51,033 nucleotides of DNA from Streptomyces rochei (lineage in GTDB: Bacteria > Actinomycetota > Actinomycetes > Streptomycetales > Streptomycetaceae). Location of the stretch: NCBI GenBank assembly GCA_002155895.1, contig MUMD01000063.1:1-51033 (forward strand), read 5' to 3'. The notes under the pieces are model-generated. The model searched no databases. It had not been told where the DNA came from and saw only the letters and a program-made list of their open reading frames with translations. Each line of letters starts with the position of its first letter. Position 1 is the stretch's first letter. Shown here one piece after another: positions 33,520 through 41,698 of this stretch. The translations under genes were made by a program, and so were the position numbers.

Positions 33520-34635
33520 ATGTCCCCACGTCCCGCCCGCCGCCGCGTCGCCGTGGTCGGTACCGGCGCCATCGTCACCGGCGGCCACCTGCCCGCCCTG
33601 AGGGCCCACGCCGACCGGACGGAACTGGTCGCCGCCGTGGACGTGGACCCGGCCCGGCTCGACGCCTTCCGGGCCGAGGCGGGCGGGGACGTCGCCGGGT
33701 ACACGTCGGTGGGCGACATGCTGGACGCCGTACGGCCCGACCTCGTCGTCATCGGCACGCCGCCCTCCCTGCACCGGGAGCAGGCGGTGGCCGCGCTCAA
33801 GGCGGGCGCCTGGGTGCTGTGCGAGAAGCCGCTGTGCCTCTCGCTGGCCGAGTACGACGACATCGCGGCGTCCGAGGAGGCATCCGGGGCGTACGCGTCC
33901 GTCGTCTTCCAGCACCGCTACGGATCGGGCGCCGCGCACGCCCGCGACCTGATCGCGCGCGGCGAGCTGGGCGCCCCGCTGGTCGCCCACTGCCAGACCA
34001 CCTGGCACCGCGACGCCGCCTACTACGCCGTGCCCTGGCGCGGACGCTGGTCCACCGAGGGCGGCGGCCCGACCATGGGGCACGGCATCCACCAGTACGA
34101 CCTGCTGCTGCACCTGCTGGGCCCCTGGGCGGAGGTGCGGGCCATGGCCTCGCGGCTGGTCCACGACACCGAGAGCGAGGACGTCTCCACCGCCCTGGTG
34201 CGGTTCGAGAACGGCGCCCTCGCCACCGTCGTCAACAGCGTGCTCTCCCCGGACGAGGTGAGCCGCGTCCGCGTCGACTGCGCCGACGCCACCGTCGAGC
34301 TGACCCACCTGTACGGGCACCGCAACACCGACTGGACCTACACCCCGGCCCGGCACGTCGACCCCGCGCGCGCCGCCGCCTGGCGCACCCCGGCGGCGGA
34401 CGTGCCCAGCTCGCACACCGCACAGCTCGGCGCCGTGCTGGACGCCTGGGACGCGGGCGAGCGCCCGCCCGGCAGCGGCCGGGACGCCCGCGCCACGCTG
34501 GAGTTCGCCGCCGCGCTCTACAAGGCGGCGTTCACCGGGCGGCCGGTCCGCGCGGGCGAGATCGGACCCGGCGACCCCTTCCACGCCGCCATGCACGGCG
34601 GCCACCCCGACTGGGCCCCGAAGGAGCGCGCATGA
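33520..34635 (+). CDS. Gfo/Idh/MocA family oxidoreductase
   Basis: NAD(P)-dependent sugar or inositol dehydrogenase family, 371 residues. The Rossmann motif RRVAVVGTGAIVTGGHLPAL opens the protein, the EKP motif (VLCEKPLCLSLAEYD) carries the catalytic Lys, and the C-terminal domain has GGGPTMGHGIHQYDLLLHLLGP with the active-site His. The ATG at 33520 follows GAGGAGGACC; upstream codons lie over the operator. It starts a three-gene operon, overlapping the PmoA-like gene by 4 bases (ATGA). The substrate is probably a sugar or sugar acid, fitting the LacI-type operator. Confidence 0.92.
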   Translation: MSPRPARRRVAVVGTGAIVTGGHLPALRAHADRTELVAAVDVDPARLDAFRAEAGGDVAGYTSVGDMLDAVRPDLVVIGTPPSLHREQAVAALKAGAWVLCEKPLCLSLAEYDDIAASEEASGAYASVVFQHRYGSGAAHARDLIARGELGAPLVAHCQTTWHRDAAYYAVPWRGRWSTEGGGPTMGHGIHQYDLLLHLLGPWAEVRAMASRLVHDTESEDVSTALVRFENGALATVVNSVLSPDEVSRVRVDCADATVELTHLYGHRNTDWTYTPARHVDPARAAAWRTPAADVPSSHTAQLGAVLDAWDAGERPPGSGRDARATLEFAAALYKAAFTGRPVRAGEIGPGDPFHAAMHGGHPDWAPKERA

Positions 34636-35561
34636 GCACCCTCCGCGTCACCCACACCCACGGCGACCACGTCACCGTCACCGCCGCGTGCGGCACCGAG
34701 ATCCTCCGTTACGTCTACCGGCCCGACCCCGACGCCTTCGAGTCCCGCAAGCCCTACGCCCACCCGGTGCGCACCCTCGCCGGACGCACGGTGACCGGCT
34801 ACCGGCCCCACGACCACCGCTGGCACAAGGGCCTGCAGATGACGGCCAGCCACCTGTCCGGCCAGAACTTCTGGGGCGGCAACTCCTACGTCCACGGCGA
34901 GGGTTACCGGCCGCTGCCCGAACGCATCGGCTCGATGCGGCACGACGGCTTCCCCGAGCTGACGGCCGAGGACGACCGGATCGCGCTGACCGAGCACCTC
35001 ACCTGGATCGAGAACGGCGGCGCCGAGTGGGCCCGCGAGGAACGCGGCCTGACCCTCCACTCGGTCGACGAGGAGGCCGGCGCCTGGGCCCTGGACTGGT
35101 CGATCCGCCTCACCAACACCCGGGGCGAACCGCTGGTGTTCGGCTCCCCGACCACCGCGGGCCGGGAGATGGCCGGCTACACCGGCCTCCAGTGGCGCGG
35201 CGCCCGCGACTTCACCGGCGGCACCGTCTTCGCGCCCGGCACCGAGGCGGACGCCGCCGCGCTGATGGGCACCCAGGGCCCCTGGCTCGCCTTCACCACC
35301 GAGCACGACGAGGTCGACGCGCACTCCACGCTCGTCTTCGCCCATGCGCCCGAGAACCTCGACGAGAAGCGGGCGATCCACCCCTCGCACTGGTTCGTGC
35401 GCGCCGAACCCATCCCCAGCGTCGCGTTCTCCTGGGCGTTCTTCGAGGAGTTCGAGCTGCCGCCGGGCGAGTCCTTCGCCTACCGCTACCGCGTCGTGGT
35501 CGCCGACGGCGCCTGGGACCGCGACCGGGTCGGCGCCCACCTGGACGGTCTGGCGTGGTGA
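34632..35561 (+). CDS. PmoA family protein (DUF6807)
   Basis: Protein of 309 residues resembling the DUF6807/'methane oxygenase PmoA-like' family, a name by distant annotation; it is not a methane monooxygenase. It is soluble with a beta-rich pattern: LRYVYRPDPDAFESRKPYAHPVRTLAGRTVTGYRPHDHRWHKGLQM near the start and HPSHWFVRAEPIPSVAFSWAFFEEFELPPGESFAYRYRVVV near the end. The conserved RPHDHRWHKG His cluster may bind metal or sugar. Family members co-occur with Gfo/Idh/MocA dehydrogenases, as here, with start/stop overlaps on both sides. Role probably in sugar catabolism; reaction unknown. Confidence 0.85.
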   Translation: MSTLRVTHTHGDHVTVTAACGTEILRYVYRPDPDAFESRKPYAHPVRTLAGRTVTGYRPHDHRWHKGLQMTASHLSGQNFWGGNSYVHGEGYRPLPERIGSMRHDGFPELTAEDDRIALTEHLTWIENGGAEWAREERGLTLHSVDEEAGAWALDWSIRLTNTRGEPLVFGSPTTAGREMAGYTGLQWRGARDFTGGTVFAPGTEADAAALMGTQGPWLAFTTEHDEVDAHSTLVFAHAPENLDEKRAIHPSHWFVRAEPIPSVAFSWAFFEEFELPPGESFAYRYRVVVADGAWDRDRVGAHLDGLAW

Positions 35562-36316
35562 ACGGCCCCGGACCCCGGTTCGACCGTCCCCTGCCCGGCG
35601 CCGTCGGCCTGTCCCACCTGTGCCCGTACGACTGGGAGGCGGCCGACGGCGTCCGCGGTGGCAGCCCGCACCTGCATCTGGTGTGCACGGAGGCGTACGT
35701 GGTCACCGGCGGACGCGGCTCGGTGCAGACGCTGAGCCCCGACGGCTACCGGGACGTTCCGCTGGAGCCGGGCTCCCTCGCCTGGTTCACGCCCGGGACC
35801 GTGCACCGCATGGTGCAGGGCGACGGACTGCGCGTCACCGTGCTGATGGAGAACAGCGGCCTGCCCGAGGCCGGCGACGCCGTCTTCACCTTCCCGCCCG
35901 AGGTGCTGGCCGACCCGGAGGCGTACGCCGAGGCCGCCGCGCTGCCGCCGGGCGGTGGCCCGGAGACGCGGGCGGCGGCCCGACGACGCAGGGACCTCGC
36001 CGTCGAGGGGTACCTCGGCCTGCGCGAGGCCCTGGTCGCCGGGGACGCCGGCCCGCTCCGCCGGTTCCAGCGGACCGCCGCACGCCTGGTGCGCCACCGG
36101 GTGCCCGGCTGGCGGGAGTTGTGGCGAGCCGGCGCGTCGGCCGCCGCCGCCCGCACGGGGCAACGGCTCGACGCCCTCGCCGACGAGGACCCCGCGTACC
36201 TCGCCGACGCCACCGCGTACGAGGCGGCGCCCACCGCGCACGGCGGCCACGGCATGTGCGGGCACCGGGACGAGTACGCGCTGCCGGGGACGACGCTGCC
36301 GTACCGGGGCGAGTGA
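35558..36316 (+). CDS. Cupin domain protein
   Basis: Protein of 252 residues, GTG start overlapping the preceding stop (GTGA). A cupin fold lies at about 30-110: SPHLHLVCTEAYVVTGGRGSVQTL (metal His/His/Glu) and PGSLAWFTPGTVHRMVQGDGLRVTVLMENSG (second motif His). The C-terminal half is helical and Ala/Arg-rich, ending in a His/Cys stretch (HGGHGMCGHRDEY). Possibly a sugar isomerase or a ligand sensor for the pathway. The last codons and the stop lie in a 13-bp tandem repeat. Confidence 0.85.
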   Translation: MNGPGPRFDRPLPGAVGLSHLCPYDWEAADGVRGGSPHLHLVCTEAYVVTGGRGSVQTLSPDGYRDVPLEPGSLAWFTPGTVHRMVQGDGLRVTVLMENSGLPEAGDAVFTFPPEVLADPEAYAEAAALPPGGGPETRAAARRRRDLAVEGYLGLREALVAGDAGPLRRFQRTAARLVRHRVPGWRELWRAGASAAAARTGQRLDALADEDPAYLADATAYEAAPTAHGGHGMCGHRDEYALPGTTLPYRGE

Positions 36317-36341
36317 CCGGGGCGAGTGGCCAGGGCGAGTG
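36303..36341 (+). repeat. Three tandem copies of a 13-bp unit over the cupin stop codon
   Basis: ACCGGGGCGAGTG occurs twice exactly and once with two changes, back to back. The first copy contains the end of the cupin reading frame. The rest of 36317-36601 holds no gene I can support. Confidence 0.85.
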
Positions 36342-36517
36342 ACCGGGCCGCGAGACGGGGCCCGCGCCGGTCCCGACCGGCTCGCGTCGGCTCATGCGGC
36401 CGTCGACGTGCCTTGTGGGCCAGGCAGTTGAGGTCGGAGGACCCGGCGCGCGGACCGTCGTTCACGCCCAAATCCCTTGGCGGACCGAAGAGTTCAGAAG
36501 ACATTGGCGCGACGGAA

Positions 36518-36545
36518 GTGTGAAGTGGGTGTGAGGATGCGCATC
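36518..36545 (+). promoter_or_regulatory. Direct repeats and palindrome upstream of the phospholipase gene
   Basis: GTGTGA occurs at 36518 and 36529, exactly 11 bases apart, the spacing used by OmpR-like activators. The perfect palindrome GATGCGCATC follows at 36536-36545. All lie within 85 bases of the ATG. A regulatory role is inferred. Confidence 0.35.
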
Positions 36546-36601
36546 ATCTTGGCATGAACCTGTGGCCCGAGGGGCGGGTCACAGCCTCATGGAGGTGTGG
36601 G

Positions 36602-37054
36602 ATGCACCGCAGACTCGCCACCGGACTCGCCGCCACGGCCCTGTCCGTCACCACCGTCTTCGCCACCGCCGCGACCGCCGAAGCCGCTCCCGCCGACAAG
36701 CCGCAGGTGCTCTCCAGTTGGACGCAGACCAGCGCGTCGAGCTACAACGCCTGGGCCGCGGCGCGGGCCAACCAGTCCGCCTGGTCCGCCTACGGGTTCG
36801 ACTGGACCACCGACTACTGCTCCTCCTCGCCGGACAACCCCTTCGGCTTCCCCTTCAGCAACTCCTGTGCGCGGCACGACTTCGGGTACCGCAACTACAA
36901 GGCCGCGGGCACCTTCTCCGCCAACAAGGCGCGCCTCGACAGCGCCTTCTACGAAGACCTCAAGCGAGTCTGCGGCCGGTACAGCGGCGCCACGAAGACC
37001 GCCTGCAACAGCACGGCGTGGACGTACTACCAGGCAGTGCGGGCCTTCGGCTGA
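36602..37054 (+). CDS. Secreted phospholipase A2
   Basis: Extracellular prokaryotic PLA2, 150 residues, hydrolysing the sn-2 ester of phospholipids with calcium. A signal peptide (MHRRLATGLAATALSVTTVFATAATAEAAPA) is cut near 30. The catalytic motif NSCARHDFGYRNY has His92-Asp93; Cys73, Cys89, Cys124 and Cys135 can form two disulfides; DWTTDYCSSSPDNPFGFPF is the calcium-loop region. It resembles the crystallised Streptomyces violaceoruber enzyme in size and motif. A strong GGAGGTG precedes ATG 36602, which decides this start over ATG 36554. It converges with a PAP2 phosphatase gene 8 bases away. Confidence 0.93.
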   Translation: MHRRLATGLAATALSVTTVFATAATAEAAPADKPQVLSSWTQTSASSYNAWAAARANQSAWSAYGFDWTTDYCSSSPDNPFGFPFSNSCARHDFGYRNYKAAGTFSANKARLDSAFYEDLKRVCGRYSGATKTACNSTAWTYYQAVRAFG

Positions 37055-37062
37055 CGCGGCCG

Positions 37063-37746
37063 TCACCCTTGCGGGGCGGCGGGCGCCCGCGGCGGCGCGT
37101 AGACCGACCGCACGCCCGGCACGGGGGAGGCCGCCGCTGCCGCCAACGCGGCGGCCGCCCCGGCGATGCCCAGCACGGCGCCCGCCGCCACGTCACCGGG
37201 GTAGTGCACACCGGTGTGGACCCGGGAGTAGCCGACGGCGCCGGCCAGCGCGCCGAGCGGGACCGCCGCGACGGGCAGGACCACGCCGACCGCCGTGGCG
37301 AACGCCACCGCGCAGGCCGTGTGCCCGGACGGGAAGGACGCGGAGGCGGGCATCGGCACGTACCGGTCCACCGTCACCCGCGCGCCCTCCCGGTCCGGGC
37401 GCGCCCTGCGCACCAGACGCTTGCCCAGCAGATTGGCGGCGGCCGACGTCACGGCGACCGCGCCCAGCCCCACGACGGCGGCGCGCCGGGGCCGGGCACC
37501 GGCCGACGCGAGCGCGGCGGCGATGCCGAGGGAGAGCTTCGAATGGTCGGCCGCGTGGGACAGCCGGCGCAGCGCGCGGTCGAGCGTGGGGGTGGGCGTC
37601 GCGGCCACCGCCGCGTACAGCGCGCCGTCCACGGCACGCAGATCACCGAGCACGGCGGAGAGGCCGCCGTCGCGGGAACGCCCGCGCGCGGCGCCCGGGG
37701 CGAGCGGGCCGCCGGTCTTCCCGGCGGTGTCGGTCGGATCGGTCAT
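37063..37746 (-). CDS. PAP2 superfamily membrane phosphatase
   Basis: Integral membrane lipid phosphatase of 227 residues. The three PAP2 motifs are present: KRLVRRARPDRE, SFPSGHTACA and YSRVHTGVHYPGDVAAG, with the catalytic His residues. Four to five helices surround them. The N-terminal 40 residues are polar. Likely substrates are phosphatidic acid, phosphatidylglycerol phosphate or isoprenyl diphosphates. Upstream lies 407 bases of intergenic DNA containing a heptanucleotide repeat. Confidence 0.92.
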   Translation of the reverse strand: MTDPTDTAGKTGGPLAPGAARGRSRDGGLSAVLGDLRAVDGALYAAVAATPTPTLDRALRRLSHAADHSKLSLGIAAALASAGARPRRAAVVGLGAVAVTSAAANLLGKRLVRRARPDREGARVTVDRYVPMPASASFPSGHTACAVAFATAVGVVLPVAAVPLGALAGAVGYSRVHTGVHYPGDVAAGAVLGIAGAAAALAAAAASPVPGVRSVYAPPRAPAAPQG

Positions 37747-37923
37747 GGGCTCCTGCTCCGCGGGCGAGGGGAACGGCCGGCGTTCCCGGGCACCGGGTCG
37801 GTCGGCGTACCAGCCTGTTCCGTCCCGGCGCGTGCGGCGCGTCCACGACGGCCGTACGGGTGACGCCGCGATCGCCGGGCTCGGGGCTCCGTGTCCCCTT
37901 CGCCTGGCCGTCGTGGCGTCCTC

Positions 37924-38063
37924 CGCCGGTCGCCGGTCGCCGGTCGCCGGTCGCCGGTCCCCGGTCCCCGGTCCCCGGGCGTCGGTCGTCGGTTGCCGGT
38001 CCCCGGTCCCCGGGCGTCGGTCGTCGGTTGCCGGTCCCCGGGCGCCGCGCCTCGGTCGTCGGG
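37924..38063. repeat. Heptanucleotide minisatellite (20 units) with a 35-bp tandem duplication
   Basis: Twenty consecutive 7-base units with consensus C(G/C)(C/T)CGGT: five CGCCGGT, then CCCCGGT, CCCCGGG, CGTCGGT and TGCCGGT types, fading into degenerate copies. Nested in it, 37966-38000 and 38001-38035 are identical 35-bp blocks of five units. It occupies the middle of the PAP2/copA gap (37747-38153), which has no gene that I can support. Confidence 0.9.
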
Positions 38064-38100
38064 CGGTCGGCAACGTGTCGCGGGTGCGGGCGTACGCGGG

Positions 38101-38135
38101 CCGTCGGCCGGCCCCGGAGTGGGGTCGGCCGACGG
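38101..38135 (-). terminator. Terminator hairpin of copA
   Basis: A 15-bp stem (left arm CCGTCGGCCGGCCCC, one G-T wobble) with a 5-base loop, 19 bases after the copA stop on the minus strand. Confidence 0.8.
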
Positions 38136-38153
38136 CTCGGGAGTGGCGGGTGA

Positions 38154-40421
38154 TCAGCTCGCGGCCTTGAAGCCCCGCAGCCGCAGCGAGTTGCCGACGA
38201 CGAAGACCGAGGAGAAGGCCATGGCCGCTCCGGCGATCATCGGGTTGAGGAGTCCGGCCGCGGCGAGCGGCAGGGCGGCGACGTTGTAGGCGAAGGCCCA
38301 GAAGAGGTTGGACCTGATGGTGCCGAGCGTCCTGCGGGCGAGGCGGATGGCGTCGGCGGCGGCGCGCAGGTCGCCGCGGACGAGGGTGAGGTCGCCGGCC
38401 TCGATGGCGGCGTCGGTGCCGGTGCCCATGGCGAGCCCCAGGTCGGCCTGGGCGAGCGCGGCGGCGTCGTTGACCCCGTCCCCGACCATCGCCACCGAAC
38501 GGCCCTCGTCCTGGAGGCGCTTGACGACATCGACCTTGTCCTCCGGCATGACCTCGGCGATGACGTGCTCGGGAGCGATCCCGACCTCCGCCGCCACCGC
38601 CTCGGCGACGGCCCTGTTGTCGCCGGTGAGGAGGATCGGGGTCAGGCCCAGTGCGCGCAGCCGGGTGATGGCCTCGGCGCTGGTGTCCTTGACCGCGTCG
38701 GCGACCTCCAGGACCGCCCTGGCCGCACCGTCCCAGGCGACCGCGATGGCGGTGCGGCCGGACGCCTCGGCCTCGGCCTTGGCGCGGGCCAGGCCGGCGG
38801 GCAGTTCCATGGCCCACTCGGCGAGCAGCTTCTCGCGGCCGACCAGCACGGCGTGGCCGTCGACGATGCCCTGGACGCCCAGGCCGGGGATGTTGGCGAA
38901 GTCCTCGGGCGCGGGCAGCGCGCCCAGCTTCTCCAGCGCTCCGTCGGCGACGGCGCGGGCGATCGGGTGCTCGGAGGCGTGCTCCAACGCGCCCGCCAGC
39001 CGCAGGACCTCGGACTCCTCGGTGCCGTCGGCGGTGTGCACGGCGAGCAGCGTCATGCGGCCGGTCGTCACGGTGCCGGTCTTGTCGAGCACGATGGTGT
39101 CGACCTTGCGGGTGGACTCCAGCACCTCGGGGCCCTTGATGAGGATGCCGAGCTGGGCACCGCGCCCGGTGCCGACCATCAGCGCGGTCGGCGTGGCCAG
39201 GCCCAGGGCGCAGGGGCAGGCGATGATCAGGACCGCGACGGCGGCGGTGAACGCGGCGGTCAGCCCCGAGCCGTTGCCGATCCAGAAGCCGAGGGTGGCC
39301 AGCGCGAGGGCGATGACGACGGGGACGAAGACACCGGAGACCCGGTCGGCGAGCCGCTGGGCGGCGGCCTTGCCGTTCTGCGCGTCCTCCACCAGCTTCG
39401 CCATCCGCGCGAGCTGGGTGTCGGCGCCGACCCGCGTGGCCTCGACCACCAGCCGGCCCCCCGCGTTCACGGTCGCGCCGGTGACCGCGTCGCCCACGCC
39501 GACCTCCACCGGCACCGACTCACCGGTGAGCATCGAGGCGTCGACGGCCGAGGTGCCCTCGACGACCGTGCCGTCGGTCGCGATCTTCTCACCGGGACGG
39601 ACCAGGAAGCGGTCGCCGACCTTCAGCTCACCGACCGGGATCTGCTCCTCGCGGCCGTCGCGGAGGACCGTGACGTCCTTGGCGCCCAGCTCCAGCAGGG
39701 CCTTGAGCGCGGCGCCCGCCTTGCGCTTGGAACGGGCCTCGAAGTAGCGGCCGGCCAGGATGAAGGCGGTGACCCCGGCGGCGGCCTCCAGATAGATGTT
39801 CCCGGCACCGTCGCTGCGGGCGATGGTCAGCTCGAAGGGGTGCGTCATGCCCGGCGTGCCCGCGGTGCCGAAGAACAGCGCCCACAGCGACCACAGGAAC
39901 GCCGCCGAGGTGCCCACCGAGATCAGCGTGTCCATGGTGGCCGCGCCGTGCCGGGCGTTGGTGAAGGCGGCCTTGTGGAAGGGCCAGGCCGCGTACGTCA
40001 CCACCGGCGCCGCCAGCGTCAGCGACAGCCACTGCCAGTACTCGAACTGCAGCGCCGGCACCATCGCCATCGCGATGACCGGGACGGCCAGCACCACCGC
40101 GGTGACCAGCCGCTCCCTGAGCGGCCGCAGCTCGTCGGCGGCCTCCGCGGGCTCCGTGCCGGGCCCGGTCCCGGCACGCGCCGGCTCGGGTTCGGGCTCG
40201 CGCGCCGTGTACCCGGTCGCCTCGACGGTGGCGATCAGCTCGGGGACGGACACGTCACCGGTGTAGCTGACCTTGGCCTTCTCCGTCGCGTAGTTGACGG
40301 TGGCGGTGACCCCGTCCATCCGGTTGAGCTTCTTCTCGATCCGGGCGGCACACGAGGCGCAGGTCATGCCGCCGATGGCGAGTTCCACCTCGGCCGGTGC
40401 TCTGGTCGTGCTCGTGGTCAT
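38154..40421 (-). CDS. copA: Copper-exporting P1B-type ATPase
   Basis: Heavy-metal pump of 755 residues with one N-terminal heavy-metal-associated domain ([16 protein letters not shown], two Cys), a Glu/Pro linker and eight helices. The transmembrane CPC metal site is [19 protein letters not shown], the phosphorylated Asp is in [11 protein letters not shown], the nucleotide-binding His-Pro in [11 protein letters not shown] and the hinge in [14 protein letters not shown]. These indicate a Cu(I)-type P1B-1 ATPase. ATG at 40421 follows GGAGCAGCAGCC. It is divergent from a secreted protein gene across three CsoR-like operators, so copper should induce both. Confidence 0.94.
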   Translation of the reverse strand: MTTSTTRAPAEVELAIGGMTCASCAARIEKKLNRMDGVTATVNYATEKAKVSYTGDVSVPELIATVEATGYTAREPEPEPARAGTGPGTEPAEAADELRPLRERLVTAVVLAVPVIAMAMVPALQFEYWQWLSLTLAAPVVTYAAWPFHKAAFTNARHGAATMDTLISVGTSAAFLWSLWALFFGTAGTPGMTHPFELTIARSDGAGNIYLEAAAGVTAFILAGRYFEARSKRKAGAALKALLELGAKDVTVLRDGREEQIPVGELKVGDRFLVRPGEKIATDGTVVEGTSAVDASMLTGESVPVEVGVGDAVTGATVNAGGRLVVEATRVGADTQLARMAKLVEDAQNGKAAAQRLADRVSGVFVPVVIALALATLGFWIGNGSGLTAAFTAAVAVLIIACPCALGLATPTALMVGTGRGAQLGILIKGPEVLESTRKVDTIVLDKTGTVTTGRMTLLAVHTADGTEESEVLRLAGALEHASEHPIARAVADGALEKLGALPAPEDFANIPGLGVQGIVDGHAVLVGREKLLAEWAMELPAGLARAKAEAEASGRTAIAVAWDGAARAVLEVADAVKDTSAEAITRLRALGLTPILLTGDNRAVAEAVAAEVGIAPEHVIAEVMPEDKVDVVKRLQDEGRSVAMVGDGVNDAAALAQADLGLAMGTGTDAAIEAGDLTLVRGDLRAAADAIRLARRTLGTIRSNLFWAFAYNVAALPLAAAGLLNPMIAGAAMAFSSVFVVGNSLRLRGFKAAS

Positions 40422-40454
40422 GGCTGCTGCTCCTGACGCCGGTGCCTGATGTGG

Positions 40455-40471
40455 ATACCCAGCGGGGGTAC
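40455..40471. promoter_or_regulatory. CsoR-like operator 1 (degenerate)
   Basis: ATACCCAGCGGGGGTAC, one arm imperfect, 34 bases before copA. It has the C-tract/G-tract arrangement of copper-repressor CsoR sites. Confidence 0.6.
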
Positions 40472-40490
40472 CTCCTGCCGACCACATGTA

Positions 40491-40505
40491 TACCCCCCGG
40501 GGGTA
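40491..40505. promoter_or_regulatory. CsoR-like operator 2
   Basis: TACCCCCCGGGGGTA, a near-perfect inverted repeat of the CsoR type, centrally placed between copA and the divergent secreted protein gene. Confidence 0.85.
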
Positions 40506-40537
40506 GGTAACGCAAGCTCTCGCTCCACTTGACTGAT

Positions 40538-40552
40538 TACCCCCTGGGGGTA
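40538..40552. promoter_or_regulatory. CsoR-like operator 3
   Basis: TACCCCCTGGGGGTA, a perfect inverted repeat around one base, 66 bases before the secreted protein start. A TTGACT at 40528-40533 just upstream could be the -35 of its promoter. Confidence 0.88.
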
Positions 40553-40617
40553 TGGTGAAGTGCATGAAGCGGTCTCCCGGGAGTCGGGGACCCTTGGATT
40601 CGAGGAGACGACCCGCC

Positions 40618-41586
40618 ATGCGCACCGGACTGAGGATCACCGCGTTCACCGCCGCACTGGCCGCCACCTTCGGCACCGCGTACGGCGTCGGCAGGACGGT
40701 CGAGCCGGTCGTCGCCGAGAGTGCGCCCGCACCGCACGACACCCACGGCCGCACCCCCGCCGCCTCCGAGGCGGGCGGCGGTCACGGAGGGCACGAGGCC
40801 GAAGCCGCCGGCGGACTGCAGATCTCCGAGAAGGGCTACACCCTCGACCTCGCCACTCCGCGCGTCACCGCCGGCCAGAAGGCGGAACTGCGCTTCACCG
40901 TCCGGGACGCCGACGGCGACGCCGTCACGGCTTACCAGCGCGAGCACGACAAGGAAATGCACCTCATCGTGGCCTCACGCGACCTGGTCACCTACCGCCA
41001 CCTGCACCCCACCCGCGCCGCCGACGGCACCTGGAGCACCCCCGTCGACCTGCCCAGCGCCGGCGGCTACCGGGTCTTCGCCGACTTCACCCCGGCGGGG
41101 AAGGACGCGCGCGACCTCACCCTCGGCGCCGACCTCGCGGCCTCCGGCCGCTACGAACCCGCCGGCCTCCCGGCCCCCGACCGCACGGCCACGATCGACG
41201 GCTACCAAGTCGCCCTGTCCGGCTCGCTGCGCCCCGGCGAGCCGGGCGAGCTGACGCTGAGGGTCTCCCGCGACGGCAAGCCCGTCACCGACCTCCAGCC
41301 CTACCTCGGCGCCTACGGCCACCTGGTCGCCCTGCGCTCCGGCGACCTCGCCTACCTCCACGTCCACCCCAACGGGGAGCCCGGCGACGGCACCACCGAG
41401 CCCGGACCCGCGATCTCCTTCACGGCCACCGCGCCCAGCACCGGCACCTACCGTCTCTTCCTCGACTTCAAGCACGAGGGCGAGGTCCGCACCGCGGCGT
41501 TCACCGTGAGGGCGGGAGCGGCGCCCGACACCCAGGCTCCGGCCCCGACCACCACGACCGAGCACTCCGACGGCCACGGTCACTGA
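40618..41586 (+). CDS. Secreted copper-associated protein of unknown function
   Basis: Exported or anchored protein of 322 residues: signal/anchor helix [20 protein letters not shown] at the start, a His-containing linker, then two beta-rich Ig-like repeats. Each ends in a His-rich element: [19 protein letters not shown] in the first and [18 protein letters not shown] in the second. The tail is EHSDGHGH. The ATG at 40618 with GAGGAG is chosen because the signal peptide begins there; the frame is open to 40552, inside operator 3. Shared CsoR-like operators with copA suggest extracytoplasmic copper binding or sensing. No named family is recognised with certainty. Confidence 0.85.
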   Translation: MRTGLRITAFTAALAATFGTAYGVGRTVEPVVAESAPAPHDTHGRTPAASEAGGGHGGHEAEAAGGLQISEKGYTLDLATPRVTAGQKAELRFTVRDADGDAVTAYQREHDKEMHLIVASRDLVTYRHLHPTRAADGTWSTPVDLPSAGGYRVFADFTPAGKDARDLTLGADLAASGRYEPAGLPAPDRTATIDGYQVALSGSLRPGEPGELTLRVSRDGKPVTDLQPYLGAYGHLVALRSGDLAYLHVHPNGEPGDGTTEPGPAISFTATAPSTGTYRLFLDFKHEGEVRTAAFTVRAGAAPDTQAPAPTTTTEHSDGHGH

Positions 41587-41594
41587 GCCGACGG

Positions 41595-41609
41595 CCGAGC
41601 GGCGCTCGG
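41595..41609. terminator. Small hairpin after the secreted copper-associated gene
   Basis: CCGAGC-GGC-GCTCGG, 6-bp stem with 3-base loop, 8 bases after the stop and before the convergent deoR-type gene. Confidence 0.5.
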
Positions 41610-41698
41610 TCACCCACCGGCGAGACCCCGTTTTCCGGCCCACCGGCGAACCTCTCCCGGCTCACCGATGCGACCCCGCGACCCCGCCCGGCCCTGAC

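Noticed and set aside
34632-35561. Methane monooxygenase subunit PmoA
   Set aside because: The 'PmoA family' label is historical for DUF6807; this protein is soluble with no membrane helices, and no pmoB/C genes occur.
37924-38063. CRISPR array
   Set aside because: The units are 7 bases with no spacers, no leader and no cas genes; it is a simple minisatellite.
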